The translations under genes and the position numbers were made by a program. Under the pieces are notes generated by a model. The model did no database searches, was not told the DNA's origin, and saw nothing but the letters and a program-made list of their open reading frames with translations. This document shows, one piece after another, positions 24,472 through 33,182 of a stretch of DNA of 57,564 nt. Within the stretch, counting starts at the first letter, position 1. Each line of letters opens with the position of its first letter. The stretch comes from UBA9732 sp052170315. Lineage in GTDB: Bacteria > Spirochaetota > Spirochaetia > Sphaerochaetales > Sphaerochaetaceae. The stretch lies in assembly GCA_052170315.1 (NCBI GenBank), contig JBQNAT010000015.1:1-57564 (forward strand), read 5' to 3'.

Positions 24472-26255
24472 AAAAGTTTCTCTTCCGTCTTGAAGTATAT
24501 CTTAAGCTCGTCCAGCTGCTTTCTGTCAACATCGTTGGGGCTGTCATCCATAGGCGAAACGGCAAAGCTGTTCTTCGGGAAAGCTATGACCTCTCTGATT
24601 GAACTCTGTCCGCTCATTATCATGACCATGCGGTCAATTCCCGGAGCTATTCCTCCGTGCGGCGGCGGTCCGTATTTGAAGGCGTTAAGCAGGAAGCCGA
24701 ACTTTTTTTCGGCCTCTTCGTCAGAGAAGTTGCAGATTCTGAATATCCTCTTCTGCAGCTCGACATCATGTATTCTTATAGAGCCTGAAGCGCACTCGTA
24801 GCCGTTTACTACCATGTCATACAAATCGCCTCTGACTTCACCCGGATTTTTCTCAAGAGCAGGTATGTACTTTGCCTGAGGCATGCTGAACATGTGGTGA
24901 GCCGCTTCCCAGTGCCCTTCGTCCTCGTTGTATTCAAACAGAGGGAAGTCAACTATCCAGCAAAATTCAAAGCCCGGTCTGATGAGATTAAGGTCCTTTC
25001 CAAGCTTTGAACGTACGGCTCCGGCTGAGGCGCAGCACTTTTTCCACGACTCATGGGCAACCATGAAAATCACAGAGCCTTCGCCCGCGCCAAGGAAGGA
25101 GCACAGTTTTGCTTCAAGGCCTGTAAAGTACCTGGCCGCGCTGCCGCTGAGGCCGCCGCCTGCGCCGACTTTAATGAACGGCACGAACTTCGCGCCGTAA
25201 ACTTTCGCGGCTTCGCCTACCTCGTCAAGGTATTTTCTTGTAAAGTCAAAACCTTCTGTCTTTGGGGCAACAATGGCCTTTACGCAGCCGTTTGCCTTCA
25301 AAATTTCCTTGTAAGCATCAAAAGAGGACTTTTCTATAATCTCGCCTATATCCTTAATCTCACACCCGAAGCGGAGATCCGGCTTATCGCAGCCGTAAGT
25401 ATTCATTGCGTCGTAGTAATCAATTCTTCTGAAATGGGCGGGAAGCTTGTAATTCATAACCCTCTGAAAAACATAGCCGAAAAGATTTTCCATAAGTCCA
25501 AGGACATCGTCCCTCTTTACAAAGCTCATCTCCAAATCAAGCTGAGTGAATTCAAGCTGTCTGTCGCCTCTTGAGTCCTCGTCCCTGTAGCAACGCGCAA
25601 TCTGGAAATATTTGTCAAAGCCGCTTACCATCAGCAGCTGCTTGTAAAGCTGGGGGCTTTGAGGAAGCGCGTAGAATTTTCCCGGATACTTTCTTGAAGG
25701 AACAAGAAAGTCTCTGGCTCCTTCAGGGGTTGAACGAATAAGGGTTGGCGTTTCTATTTCATAGAAGCCTTCATCACAGAGATAATCCCTTATGGCTTTG
25801 ATGAATTCGTGTCTGAAGCGTATGCGCTCCTGAAGGCCGCTGTTTCTGAGGTCAAGGAATCTGTACTTAAGTCTCAAGTCCTCATTTACGGTCTGGTCTC
25901 CGTCTATCATGAAAGGAAGCGCCGCGCAGCGTGAAAGTATTGATATCTTTTCGGCCTTTACTTCCACCTCTCCGGTTTCCATATCATCGTTTATCATATT
26001 CTGAGGTCGGAGTCTCACAAGACCGGTTACCGCAACGCAGAATTCCATGCGAAGCTCTGCGGCGACGCTCTGAAGCTCCGAATCGGCGTCATCATCTACA
26101 ACGACCTGTGTTATTCCGTATCTGTCTCTTAAATTGATGAAATGAAGTGCTCCGTGGTTTCTGTCACGGTGTACCCAGCCGTTGAGAACAACGGTTTTTC
26201 CCGCATCGGCAGCTCTAAGCTGTCCGCAAGTCACAGTTCGCTGGTCAAAGTTCAT
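24468..26255 (-). CDS. aspS: Aspartyl-tRNA synthetase
   Basis: This class II synthetase charges tRNA with aspartate in the cytoplasm. The N-terminal OB domain shows GWVHRDRNHG and FINLRDRYG. Motif 2 (FQIARCYRDEDSRGDRQLEF, split as FQIARCYRDED and RQLEFTQLD) and motif 3 (GIDRMVMIMSG) are clear, and the bacterial GAD insert lies between (GGLSGSAARYFTG onward). The 595-residue length is typical of bacterial enzymes. ATG at 26255 has GGAAGGAA upstream and the conserved N-terminus follows; 11 earlier in-frame codons are excluded. Whether it also charges tRNA-Asn cannot be told here. Confidence 0.96.
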   Translation of the reverse strand: MNFDQRTVTCGQLRAADAGKTVVLNGWVHRDRNHGALHFINLRDRYGITQVVVDDDADSELQSVAAELRMEFCVAVTGLVRLRPQNMINDDMETGEVEVKAEKISILSRCAALPFMIDGDQTVNEDLRLKYRFLDLRNSGLQERIRFRHEFIKAIRDYLCDEGFYEIETPTLIRSTPEGARDFLVPSRKYPGKFYALPQSPQLYKQLLMVSGFDKYFQIARCYRDEDSRGDRQLEFTQLDLEMSFVKRDDVLGLMENLFGYVFQRVMNYKLPAHFRRIDYYDAMNTYGCDKPDLRFGCEIKDIGEIIEKSSFDAYKEILKANGCVKAIVAPKTEGFDFTRKYLDEVGEAAKVYGAKFVPFIKVGAGGGLSGSAARYFTGLEAKLCSFLGAGEGSVIFMVAHESWKKCCASAGAVRSKLGKDLNLIRPGFEFCWIVDFPLFEYNEDEGHWEAAHHMFSMPQAKYIPALEKNPGEVRGDLYDMVVNGYECASGSIRIHDVELQKRIFRICNFSDEEAEKKFGFLLNAFKYGPPPHGGIAPGIDRMVMIMSGQSSIREVIAFPKNSFAVSPMDDSPNDVDRKQLDELKIYFKTEEKLL

Positions 26256-26320
26256 GTGTTCCTTCCTTATACTGCTAGATATTAACACTATGTATTTCCT
26301 TCTTCAATATCGGAAAGCTA

Positions 26321-26349
26321 TGGAACAACAGCGCCGGTATGTATAAAAT
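26321..26349 (+). promoter_or_regulatory. Promoter of the PHP phosphatase gene
   Basis: TATAAAAT (26342-26349) is a strong -10 region; the best -35 at 17 nt, TGGAAC, is weak. Six bases separate the -10 from the ATG at 26356 and no ribosome-binding site is present. Confidence 0.5.
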
Positions 26350-26355
26350 CAAGCC

Positions 26356-27177
26356 ATGACCACTACAGCGAACCTTCACACGCACTGCATACTATGCGAC
26401 GGCAAAAATACCATTGAGGAAATGATACTGGCCGCGCTGCGGGCAGGCCTGAAAACCATAGGCTTTTCAAGCCACTGCAGGACGGGTTATGATTTTGACT
26501 CATGCCAGCTGAAAGACCCTGAATTATACTTCAACGAGCTTGAATTCATGAAACATAAGTACAAAGGGAAAATCAACGTTTATACGGGCCTTGAACTGGA
26601 ATCCTTTGTATACGGAGAAAAGAGACCTTCCATAGACAGGCGCTGCGACTACGCTATTGGCTCTATCCACTATGTAAGAAATGAAGGAAAGTACTTTACC
26701 GTAGACTATACGCACCAGGAGATTATCAATGCCCTGAAAGCCTTTAAAGGTAGGGAAAATTTCCTTGATTCATACTTTGAAGACTTTCTTTCCTTTGCAG
26801 ATACGGTGCCTTTTGACATTGTCGGCCACGTAGACGTTTTTACAAAGTTCAACGAAAAATATAATGATTTTGACGAAAATGATTCCAAATACCAAAAACA
26901 GGTCTTAAGCCATATTGAAAAACTTGCGGCAAAGGGCAGGATTTTTGAAGTAAACACCGGGGCAATAGGCAGAGGCTACAGAAGCACGCCTTACCCAGCG
27001 CCGTTCATACTGAAAAAGCTATATGAGCTGAAAAGCCCCGTGATAATAAACTCAGATTCCCACAGCGTGGACACAATATGCCAGTCCTTTGACCTTGCAG
27101 AAAAGCTTCTTAAAGATATCGGCTATAAAGAGCAGATGACTTTGACGGAAAACGGCTTCGTTTCCGTTCCCCTCTGA
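26356..27177 (+). CDS. PHP-domain phosphatase, histidinol-phosphatase (HisJ) type
   Basis: The 273-residue PHP protein carries the metal-binding motifs ANLHTHCILCDGKN, FSSHCRTGYDF, GLELES, GSIHYVR, GHVDVF and a final NSDSH. The GSIHYV motif and overall length match HisJ-type histidinol phosphatases, the last dephosphorylation step in histidine synthesis. No other his genes are nearby, so a different small phosphate ester is possible. The gene stands alone behind its own promoter, divergent from aspS, and seems to lack a 5' leader. Confidence 0.85.
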   Translation: MTTTANLHTHCILCDGKNTIEEMILAALRAGLKTIGFSSHCRTGYDFDSCQLKDPELYFNELEFMKHKYKGKINVYTGLELESFVYGEKRPSIDRRCDYAIGSIHYVRNEGKYFTVDYTHQEIINALKAFKGRENFLDSYFEDFLSFADTVPFDIVGHVDVFTKFNEKYNDFDENDSKYQKQVLSHIEKLAAKGRIFEVNTGAIGRGYRSTPYPAPFILKKLYELKSPVIINSDSHSVDTICQSFDLAEKLLKDIGYKEQMTLTENGFVSVPL

Positions 27178-27200
27178 AACTGCGGTTCAAACGGAAAAAA

Positions 27201-27229
27201 TTGCCACAACGGCTTTTTGCTGATACAAT
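27201..27229 (+). promoter_or_regulatory. Sigma70-type promoter of the 178-residue unknown gene
   Basis: TTGCCA (27201-27206), exactly 17 nt, then TACAAT (27224-27229), six bases before the ATG at 27236. A leaderless transcript is likely. Confidence 0.7.
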
Positions 27230-27235
27230 CAGATT

Positions 27236-27772
27236 ATGGAAACGAAACGAGGCAAACTAAGGGTATTTGACATCTTTGTAAGGGCGCTTGAACTTCTTGA
27301 AGAAAAAGACAGCGTCCTTTATAAGTGGCCGCGCAACAGGCTTGCTCTTACTCACGCGCTTTCCCAGCATCTTCATGATTTAATGAATGAAGCAAAGCAG
27401 AAGCTTTCCGTTGACATGTGCCCCGTCCTCCGAAAGTCTGCAAAAGCGGTAAATCCGGATATACTTATACACAACCGCGAAACCGGAGCCCAGATGCTTG
27501 CCATAGTATGCAGAAACGATTATCTGACGGAAGCGGAACAGAAAGACCTTATAAACTACAGGCGCGAAAGCGGCTGCGAATTAATTCTTGCGCTTTCATT
27601 CATGGCTCAGAAAAATTACATGCTTATCTATGCCGCAGCGGAAGACAAGGTGGAGTACTACCACTTTGACAGAAACTCCAGAACCATAGAGCCTGTCAGA
27701 AAACGCAGTCTGGGCGACCGTAAGGACAATGAAGACCAGCTTACACTGGACAGGATACTCAAAAAGCGCTGA
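27236..27772 (+). CDS. Unknown protein with degenerate PD-(D/E)XK nuclease-like core
   Basis: The 178-residue protein has no signal peptide or membrane segment. Residues about 75-125 resemble a restriction-endonuclease-fold pattern: an Asp in NPDILIH, then a strand MLAIVCRND where Glu-x-Lys would normally stand, then EQKDLINYRR. Val, Cys and Arg occupy the expected active-site positions, so catalysis seems lost. A later strand pair (ELILALSFMAQ and YMLIYAAAEDKVEYYHFD) supports the fold. Function is unknown; the fold assignment is tentative. It has its own promoter. Confidence 0.6.
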   Translation: METKRGKLRVFDIFVRALELLEEKDSVLYKWPRNRLALTHALSQHLHDLMNEAKQKLSVDMCPVLRKSAKAVNPDILIHNRETGAQMLAIVCRNDYLTEAEQKDLINYRRESGCELILALSFMAQKNYMLIYAAAEDKVEYYHFDRNSRTIEPVRKRSLGDRKDNEDQLTLDRILKKR

Positions 27773-27944
27773 GTGCGGGACGGCACAGCTTGCGGAATCA
27801 GACCACCCGAATTCAATGGAATTTTTCCGGTAATCCCATTTCGCGCTTACAAAAGAAAGCCTTTCGGTGTTTTTAAATCGCAATCCAATTACATAAAAGT
27901 GTGATAGTCTAGGCTCAAAACCAATATAACTTTGTGAAATGTTG

Positions 27945-27974
27945 TTGTATATTTCTTAGTAGTTGGATTATAAT
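27945..27974 (+). promoter_or_regulatory. Possible promoter of the AAA/DUF4143 ATPase gene
   Basis: TTGTAT (27945-27950) and TATAAT (27969-27974) lie 18 nt apart, 56 nt before the ATG. The 250-nt region before the gene is AT-rich and otherwise empty. Confidence 0.45.
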
Positions 27975-28029
27975 AAAAATGTGATTTTATAACACTAAAA
28001 CCTTGATAATAGTGTGAAGAGATATTTTT

Positions 28030-29364
28030 ATGGAAAGATTTATTTTAAAAAAACTGTTGGACTGGAAGAATTCGCCTTACCGGAAGCCTTTGATTCTGAA
28101 AGGTGTTCGCCAGGTTGGCAAGACCTGGATTCTGAAAGAGTTCGGCAAGCGCTATTATGAAAATACCGCCTATTTCAACTTTGATGAAAACGAAGAATAC
28201 AGACAATTTTTTGAAACCACAAAAGATGTCAATCGCATTTTACAGAACTTGATGCTGGCCAGCGGGCAGAAAATTGAGCCGGAAAAGACACTCATTTTTT
28301 TTGATGAGGTGCAGGATTGTCCTAAAGTCATCAACTCCATGAAATACTTCTGTGAAAACGCACCGCAGTATCACGTTACCTGCGCGGGTTCGCTCTTGGG
28401 CATTGCTTTAGCAAAACCTTCGTCCTTTCCTGTGGGAAAGGTTAACTTCATGCAGATTGACCCGATGACATTTACAGAGTTTCTGCTGGCAAACGGCGAT
28501 GAGAATCTGGCAAAGTATCTGGAAACAGTGAACAACATTGAACCTATTCCCGATGCTTTCTTCAACCCTCTGTATGAGAAACTCAAGATGTACTATGTAA
28601 CCGGCGGTATGCCCGAATCTGTAAAGATGTGGACAGAAGCGCGAGATGTTTCCGCCATGCAGGAAGCTCTGTCCGGAATCATAGACGCTTATGAGCGCGA
28701 CTTCGCCAGGCGTCCCAATGTCAGTGAATTTCCGAAGATATCAATGCTCTGGAAGTCCATTCCATCTCAACTGGCAAGGGAGAATAAAAAATTCATCTAT
28801 AAAGTTGTCAAAGAAGGCGCAAGAGCCCGTGAATACGAAGACGCTTTGCAATGGCTTGTAGATGCTCGCCTGGTGCATAAGATTTACCGCAGCTCCGTCC
28901 CCGGCCTGCCTCTGGCTGCCTATGATGACCTCTCTGCCTTTAAGATTTATCTGGTGGATGTGGGGCTGCTTCGCCGTCTGGCAAAGCTTGCGCCCACCGC
29001 CTTTGGGGAAGGAAATCGACTTTTTACAGAGTTCAAAGGCGCGTTGACTGAAAACTTTGTGCTTCAGACTTTGGTTACACAGTTTGAGGTCGTTCCCCGC
29101 TACTGGACACAGACCAATCCTCCGTATGAGGTGGATTTCCTCCTTCAGAGGGAAAACGATATTTTCCCCATTGAGGTTAAATCCGAAGCCAATACCACCG
29201 GTAAGAGTCTCAGGAAATTCAAGGAGCTGTTCCCGGATAAAGTCAGGCTCCGTGTCCGGTTTTCTTTTGATAATCTGAAACTGGATGATGATGTGCTGAA
29301 CATTCCTCTGTTTATGGCGGATAAGACAGATAGGTTGATTGGTTTAGCTTTGGAGCAAAGATAA
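28030..29364 (+). CDS. AAA ATPase with C-terminal DUF4143 domain
   Basis: The 444-residue protein has Walker A GVRQVGKTW at about residues 25-33, Walker B TLIFFDEVQD at about 88-97, sensor-like CAGSLLG, and a DUF4143 region whose EVDFLLQ and FPIEVKS strands form a PD-(D/E)XK nuclease-like motif. Such proteins are widespread, often mobile, and of unclear role; some may act in defence or toxin-like functions. CTG is frequent for leucine here whereas neighbours prefer CTT, which together with the AT-rich upstream region suggests horizontal transfer. A GAAGAG site lies before the ATG. It stands alone. Confidence 0.9.
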   Translation: MERFILKKLLDWKNSPYRKPLILKGVRQVGKTWILKEFGKRYYENTAYFNFDENEEYRQFFETTKDVNRILQNLMLASGQKIEPEKTLIFFDEVQDCPKVINSMKYFCENAPQYHVTCAGSLLGIALAKPSSFPVGKVNFMQIDPMTFTEFLLANGDENLAKYLETVNNIEPIPDAFFNPLYEKLKMYYVTGGMPESVKMWTEARDVSAMQEALSGIIDAYERDFARRPNVSEFPKISMLWKSIPSQLARENKKFIYKVVKEGARAREYEDALQWLVDARLVHKIYRSSVPGLPLAAYDDLSAFKIYLVDVGLLRRLAKLAPTAFGEGNRLFTEFKGALTENFVLQTLVTQFEVVPRYWTQTNPPYEVDFLLQRENDIFPIEVKSEANTTGKSLRKFKELFPDKVRLRVRFSFDNLKLDDDVLNIPLFMADKTDRLIGLALEQR

Positions 29365-29437
29365 TATGTGATACCCGGTTGCGCTCCTGTACGGCAGCTA
29401 CCCGAAAGAGCCCCTTTAATAAACGCGATTTTTACAA

Positions 29438-30385
29438 TTATCTCTTTGCTAAAGCTTCCGCTCTGGCGGCAATGTCTTCCGCGTTGAAGTGGTATGAAGA
29501 CATAAGGTAATCAAGCTTGCCCACTTCGCCGAAACGCTCTCCGACACAGACGAAATCCATTTTTGCGGGATAAGTTTTTGCGAGATGAGCGGCAACCGCT
29601 TCCCCAAGGCCTCCGGCATAACGTGCGTTCTCACAGACAAGTAAGTGCCCGGTTTCTCTGGAAAGCTTTTCAAGAAGCTCGGTATCCAGAGGCTTGATTG
29701 TATGCATGTCTACAAGAGCCGCGTTTATACCCTTCCGCTTAAGAAGCTCAACAGCCTTTACCGCTTCGTTGACTATGACCTCGTCCGTCGCGACTATGGC
29801 AATATCCCTGCCTTCGGAAAGGACAATGCCCTTGCCAAGCCGGATAGGTGTGCCGACAGGATAGCGGTGCGTAGCGCCTTTTCTGCGGATTCTGGTGTAC
29901 GAGCTGTGACCGGATTCAAAAGCCTGAAGAGTAAGCTCGTAGCAGCTTTGAGTGTCTGACGGGTCAATGATGATAAGCTCCGGGATGAGCCTCATAAGGC
30001 CCACATCCTCAAAAGGCATGTGGGTTCCGCCGTTAATCTGGGCAGTAACGCCGGCATCTGTACCTATAAGGTGAACTCTCTGACCTGCGTAGTTTACCGA
30101 AAGGAAGAACTGGTCGTAAGCGCGGCGTGAAGAGAAACAGCCGAAAGAATGCGCGTAGGGCACAAACCCCATGGAAGAAAGACCCGCGGCGACACCAACC
30201 ATATTGGCTTCCGCTATGCCGCAGTTGAAGAACCTGTCCGGAAACTCTTTTTCAAAGGGCACGCTGTTGATGCAGCTGGAAAGGTCCGCATCCAGGAAAA
30301 CAACTTCCTTGTGCTCTCTTGCAAGGTCTATAATGGCAGTGATAAGAACATCTCTCATGTTTTCAATATTGAATGTGTCTCTCAT
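29438..30385 (-). CDS. Transketolase, C-terminal subunit
   Basis: This 315-residue protein carries the pyrimidine-binding and C-terminal domains of transketolase: EVVFLDADLS, FFNCGIAEANMVGVAAGLS (with the catalytic Glu in GIAEAN), and GRDIAIVATDEVIVNEAV. With the upstream N-terminal subunit it would form a complete thiamine-diphosphate enzyme of the non-oxidative pentose phosphate pathway. The split arrangement is common in anaerobes. Its ATG overlaps the N-subunit stop by 4 nt, so the two are made in equal amounts. A role as a deoxyxylulose-phosphate synthase is less likely because the N-half is separate and transketolase-like. Confidence 0.93.
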   Translation of the reverse strand: MRDTFNIENMRDVLITAIIDLAREHKEVVFLDADLSSCINSVPFEKEFPDRFFNCGIAEANMVGVAAGLSSMGFVPYAHSFGCFSSRRAYDQFFLSVNYAGQRVHLIGTDAGVTAQINGGTHMPFEDVGLMRLIPELIIIDPSDTQSCYELTLQAFESGHSSYTRIRRKGATHRYPVGTPIRLGKGIVLSEGRDIAIVATDEVIVNEAVKAVELLKRKGINAALVDMHTIKPLDTELLEKLSRETGHLLVCENARYAGGLGEAVAAHLAKTYPAKMDFVCVGERFGEVGKLDYLMSSYHFNAEDIAARAEALAKR

Positions 30386-31215
30386 TTCAAGCCTCCTTCA
30401 AGAGCGTTGATTGCAATGACCTCGTCCTCATGGCTGATTGCCATGCTGTGGTTTGCCCTGACACCTTCACCCGGAAGATAGCCCTTGCTCTTTATGGTAT
30501 CAAGGATAATCATGCTGGGTCTGTCCTTAACGGCCTTTGCTCTGGAAACCGCTTCATCAATCTGGCTGAAGTCGTGGCCGTTTATTCTCTGGACATGCCA
30601 GTTGAAACCAAGCCAGCGCGTATCTATGTTGTCCATGTTTATGATTTCCGCCGTGTAGCCGTCAAGCTGCTGGCGGTTGAAGTCCGTGAAGGCTATAAGG
30701 TTGCCTATTTTCCGGGTAGCCGCGAATTCCGCCGCTTCCCATATCTGACCTTCCTGACTTTCTCCGTCCCCTATAATTACAAAGGTGTAGGAAGACTCTC
30801 CCTTAAGGCGCTGTCCAAGAGCAATACCGGCAGCGGCGCTGAAACCCTGCCCAAGAGAACCGGTTGTAAAATCTATGCCGGGCGTTTTTCTCATATCGCA
30901 GTGGCTTGGAAGGTTTGTGCCTCCCCTGTTAAGCGTCATAAGCCATTCCTTCGGGAAATATCCCTTATCCGCAAGGGTCGCGTAGACGGACGGTCCCGCA
31001 TGGCCCTTTGAGCAGACAAATCTATCCCTTCCTTCTTTCTTCGGGTTGGACGGGTCAATGTTCATTTCATGGTAATAAAGATAGGTAAGCACTTCAACTA
31101 TGGACATGGCTCCGCCGATGTGTCCGTTGCCAAGGTTCGCTATCTCACGGATTGTGGAAATTCTGATTTCCGTAGCTTTTGCCTTCAATTTGTCAATGGT
31201 CTTTTTTTCAAGCAT
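30382..31215 (-). CDS. Transketolase, N-terminal subunit
   Basis: The 277-residue protein holds the thiamine-diphosphate binding half: GNGHIGGAMSIVEVL, SKGHAGPSVYATL, GSLGQGFSAAAGIAL and the ThDP motif GDGESQEGQIWEAA, followed by AFTDFNRQQLDG. It pairs with the downstream C-terminal subunit. I start at the ATG at 31215, which has AGAGGAA 8 nt upstream; the longer frame begins at TTG and lacks support. The divergent proS promoter lies about 75 nt away. Confidence 0.94.
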   Translation of the reverse strand: MLEKKTIDKLKAKATEIRISTIREIANLGNGHIGGAMSIVEVLTYLYYHEMNIDPSNPKKEGRDRFVCSKGHAGPSVYATLADKGYFPKEWLMTLNRGGTNLPSHCDMRKTPGIDFTTGSLGQGFSAAAGIALGQRLKGESSYTFVIIGDGESQEGQIWEAAEFAATRKIGNLIAFTDFNRQQLDGYTAEIINMDNIDTRWLGFNWHVQRINGHDFSQIDEAVSRAKAVKDRPSMIILDTIKSKGYLPGEGVRANHSMAISHEDEVIAINALEGGLK

Positions 31216-31286
31216 CAGCGTTCCTCTCAAATATTATTTCAGTTAATAATATCACTCAAAGAAACAGCTTGCAATCACGCCAATCC

Positions 31287-31315
31287 TTGTACTGCGCATA
31301 ACATTTCAATATAAT
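31287..31315 (+). promoter_or_regulatory. Sigma70-type promoter of proS
   Basis: TTGTAC (31287-31292), 17-nt spacer, perfect TATAAT (31310-31315). The leader to the ATG at 31374 is about 50 nt and carries AAGGAG. Confidence 0.8.
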
Positions 31316-31373
31316 CGTGAAATTGAAGACGCAGGCTGAAAAACAGGACTTTGCGTTCAAGGAGTATGTCATC

Positions 31374-33092
31374 ATGAGACAGAGCAGACTTTTCTCAAAG
31401 ACCCTTCGAGAGGCCCCCAACGGAGCCGACTGCAAAGGTTACGAATACCTTCTCAGAGCCGGCTATATTGACCAGCTGGCAGCGGGGATTTTTTCTCTTC
31501 TTCCGCTTGGCTTCAAATCCATTCAGAAAATATCCGCCATTGTGCGCGAAGAAATGAACGCGCTTGGAGCGCAGGAACTTCTGATGCCGGTAGTTAACCC
31601 CGCAGACCTCTGGAAGGAAACGGGAAGGTTTTACAGCATAGACAGGGAAATGAGCCGCTTCAAGGACCGCGGCGACAGAGATATGGTTCTTGCCATGACT
31701 CACGAGGAATGCGCAACGGATATTGGAAGAAACGTTATTGACTCCTACAAGCGTCTTCCCCTTCTTGTCTATCAGCTTCAGACCAAGTGGAGAGATGACC
31801 CAAGACCAAGGGCAGGCCTTATCCGCGTGCGCGAATTCACAATGAAGGACAGCTACAGCTTTGACAGGGACGTTGAAGGCCTTGAAAAGGTCTATCAGGC
31901 CCACTACAATGCCTATTTCAGAATATTCAGGCGCTGCGGGCTGCCCGTAATTGCGGTAGGCTCGGACAGCGGCATGATGGGCGGAAAGGTTGCCCACGAG
32001 TATATGTATCTTTCCCCTATTGGCGAGGACACAATTATCATATGTCCGCACTGCGGCTACACCGCGAACCGTCAGGTCGCGAAGTTCCGGAAGGACTACA
32101 TAACGGAAGAGCCTAAGGCAAAGGAACTTGTGGCAACCCCGGGTTCCAAGACCATAGAAGAACTTTGCGTCACACTTGGAATCAGCGCCGACAGAACAGC
32201 AAAAGCTTTGTTCATGACAGGCACCTTCATCAACGAGGAAAACGGCGAAGAGGAAGACAGGCTTATCGTGGGACTTGTCCGAGGAGACATGGACATAGAA
32301 GAGAGCAAACTTCAGAACGCCGCAAAAGCTAATAGTCTAAGACCCGCGCATGATGAAGAAATTCTTGCTGCCGGCATTGTTCCGGGCTATGGTTCACCAA
32401 TAGGCTGCAAAAAAGGAACGATTGTCATAGTTGATGATTCAGTTGCGAAATCCTGCAATCTCACAGCCGGAGCCAACAAGGAAGGCTATCACTACATGAA
32501 TACCAATTTCGGCGTTGACTACACAGGTGACGTTGCGGATATCGCAAGCGCGGCGGAAGGTTATCAATGTCCCGTCTGCGGAAAGCCTCTTAACGCGTCA
32601 AAGGGTGTAGAGGTGGGTAACATCTTCCAGCTTGGCACACGCTATTCGGAAGCTATGAACTGTTGCTATCAGGACGAAAACGGACAGAGAAAACCTGTTG
32701 TCATGGGAAGCTACGGTATTGGAATCGGAAGGCTTCTTGCCTGCCTGTGCGAAGAGTATAATGATGAAAACGGCCTGAAGCTCCCAATTTCCGTTGCCCC
32801 TTACGCCGTGCACTTCATCAGCCTCATAAAGGATACCGACGTAGCTGAAAAAATCTATAAAAATCTGGAAGAATCCGGAATAGAAATACTTTATGACGAC
32901 AGAAAGGAATCTGCCGGAGTAAAATTTGCGGACGCGGACCTTATAGGCCTTCCGATAAGGCTTACGCTTGGAAGCAGGAGTTTCAAGGAAGGAAAGTGTG
33001 AGGTTAAGATAAGAGGCAGGAAGGATGAGGTAATCAATCTGGACCTTGACAACCTTGTGGAAGAAATAAAGGCCCTCATTGCAAAGCTCTGA
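31374..33092 (+). CDS. proS: Prolyl-tRNA synthetase (bacterial type)
   Basis: ProRS charges tRNA-Pro in the cytoplasm. The 572-residue protein has the bacterial layout: class II motif 1 in LLPLGFKSIQKI, motif 2 TKWRDDPRPRAGLIRVREF, an editing insertion domain between motifs 2 and 3 (about residues 235-375, including TIEELCVTLGI), motif 3 GSYGIGIGRLLACL, and an anticodon-binding C-terminus. The start at 31374 gives the standard RQSRLFSKTLREAP N-terminus and has AAGGAG upstream; an in-frame GTG at 31317 lies right on the promoter and is excluded. Confidence 0.96.
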   Translation: MRQSRLFSKTLREAPNGADCKGYEYLLRAGYIDQLAAGIFSLLPLGFKSIQKISAIVREEMNALGAQELLMPVVNPADLWKETGRFYSIDREMSRFKDRGDRDMVLAMTHEECATDIGRNVIDSYKRLPLLVYQLQTKWRDDPRPRAGLIRVREFTMKDSYSFDRDVEGLEKVYQAHYNAYFRIFRRCGLPVIAVGSDSGMMGGKVAHEYMYLSPIGEDTIIICPHCGYTANRQVAKFRKDYITEEPKAKELVATPGSKTIEELCVTLGISADRTAKALFMTGTFINEENGEEEDRLIVGLVRGDMDIEESKLQNAAKANSLRPAHDEEILAAGIVPGYGSPIGCKKGTIVIVDDSVAKSCNLTAGANKEGYHYMNTNFGVDYTGDVADIASAAEGYQCPVCGKPLNASKGVEVGNIFQLGTRYSEAMNCCYQDENGQRKPVVMGSYGIGIGRLLACLCEEYNDENGLKLPISVAPYAVHFISLIKDTDVAEKIYKNLEESGIEILYDDRKESAGVKFADADLIGLPIRLTLGSRSFKEGKCEVKIRGRKDEVINLDLDNLVEEIKALIAKL

Positions 33093-33128
33093 CAGAGGGT
33101 ATGATTTAGGGCTTTGAACATATAAACG

Positions 33129-33170
33129 AAGAGCCGCGGCAGAGGCCGGAAGGCAAAAGCCGCGGTTCTT
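33129..33170. terminator. Bidirectional terminator between proS and the diguanylate cyclase gene
   Basis: AAGAGCCGCGGC and GCCGCGGTTCTT pair over 12 bp with one G-T pair. T-rich bases follow on both strands (TTCTTATCTT and CTCTTCGTTT), so it may serve both convergent genes. Confidence 0.7.
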
Positions 33171-33182
33171 ATCTTGAAGTCC

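Noticed and set aside
30373..31011. Plus-strand frame of 212 codons
   Set aside because: Antisense to the transketolase N-terminal subunit.
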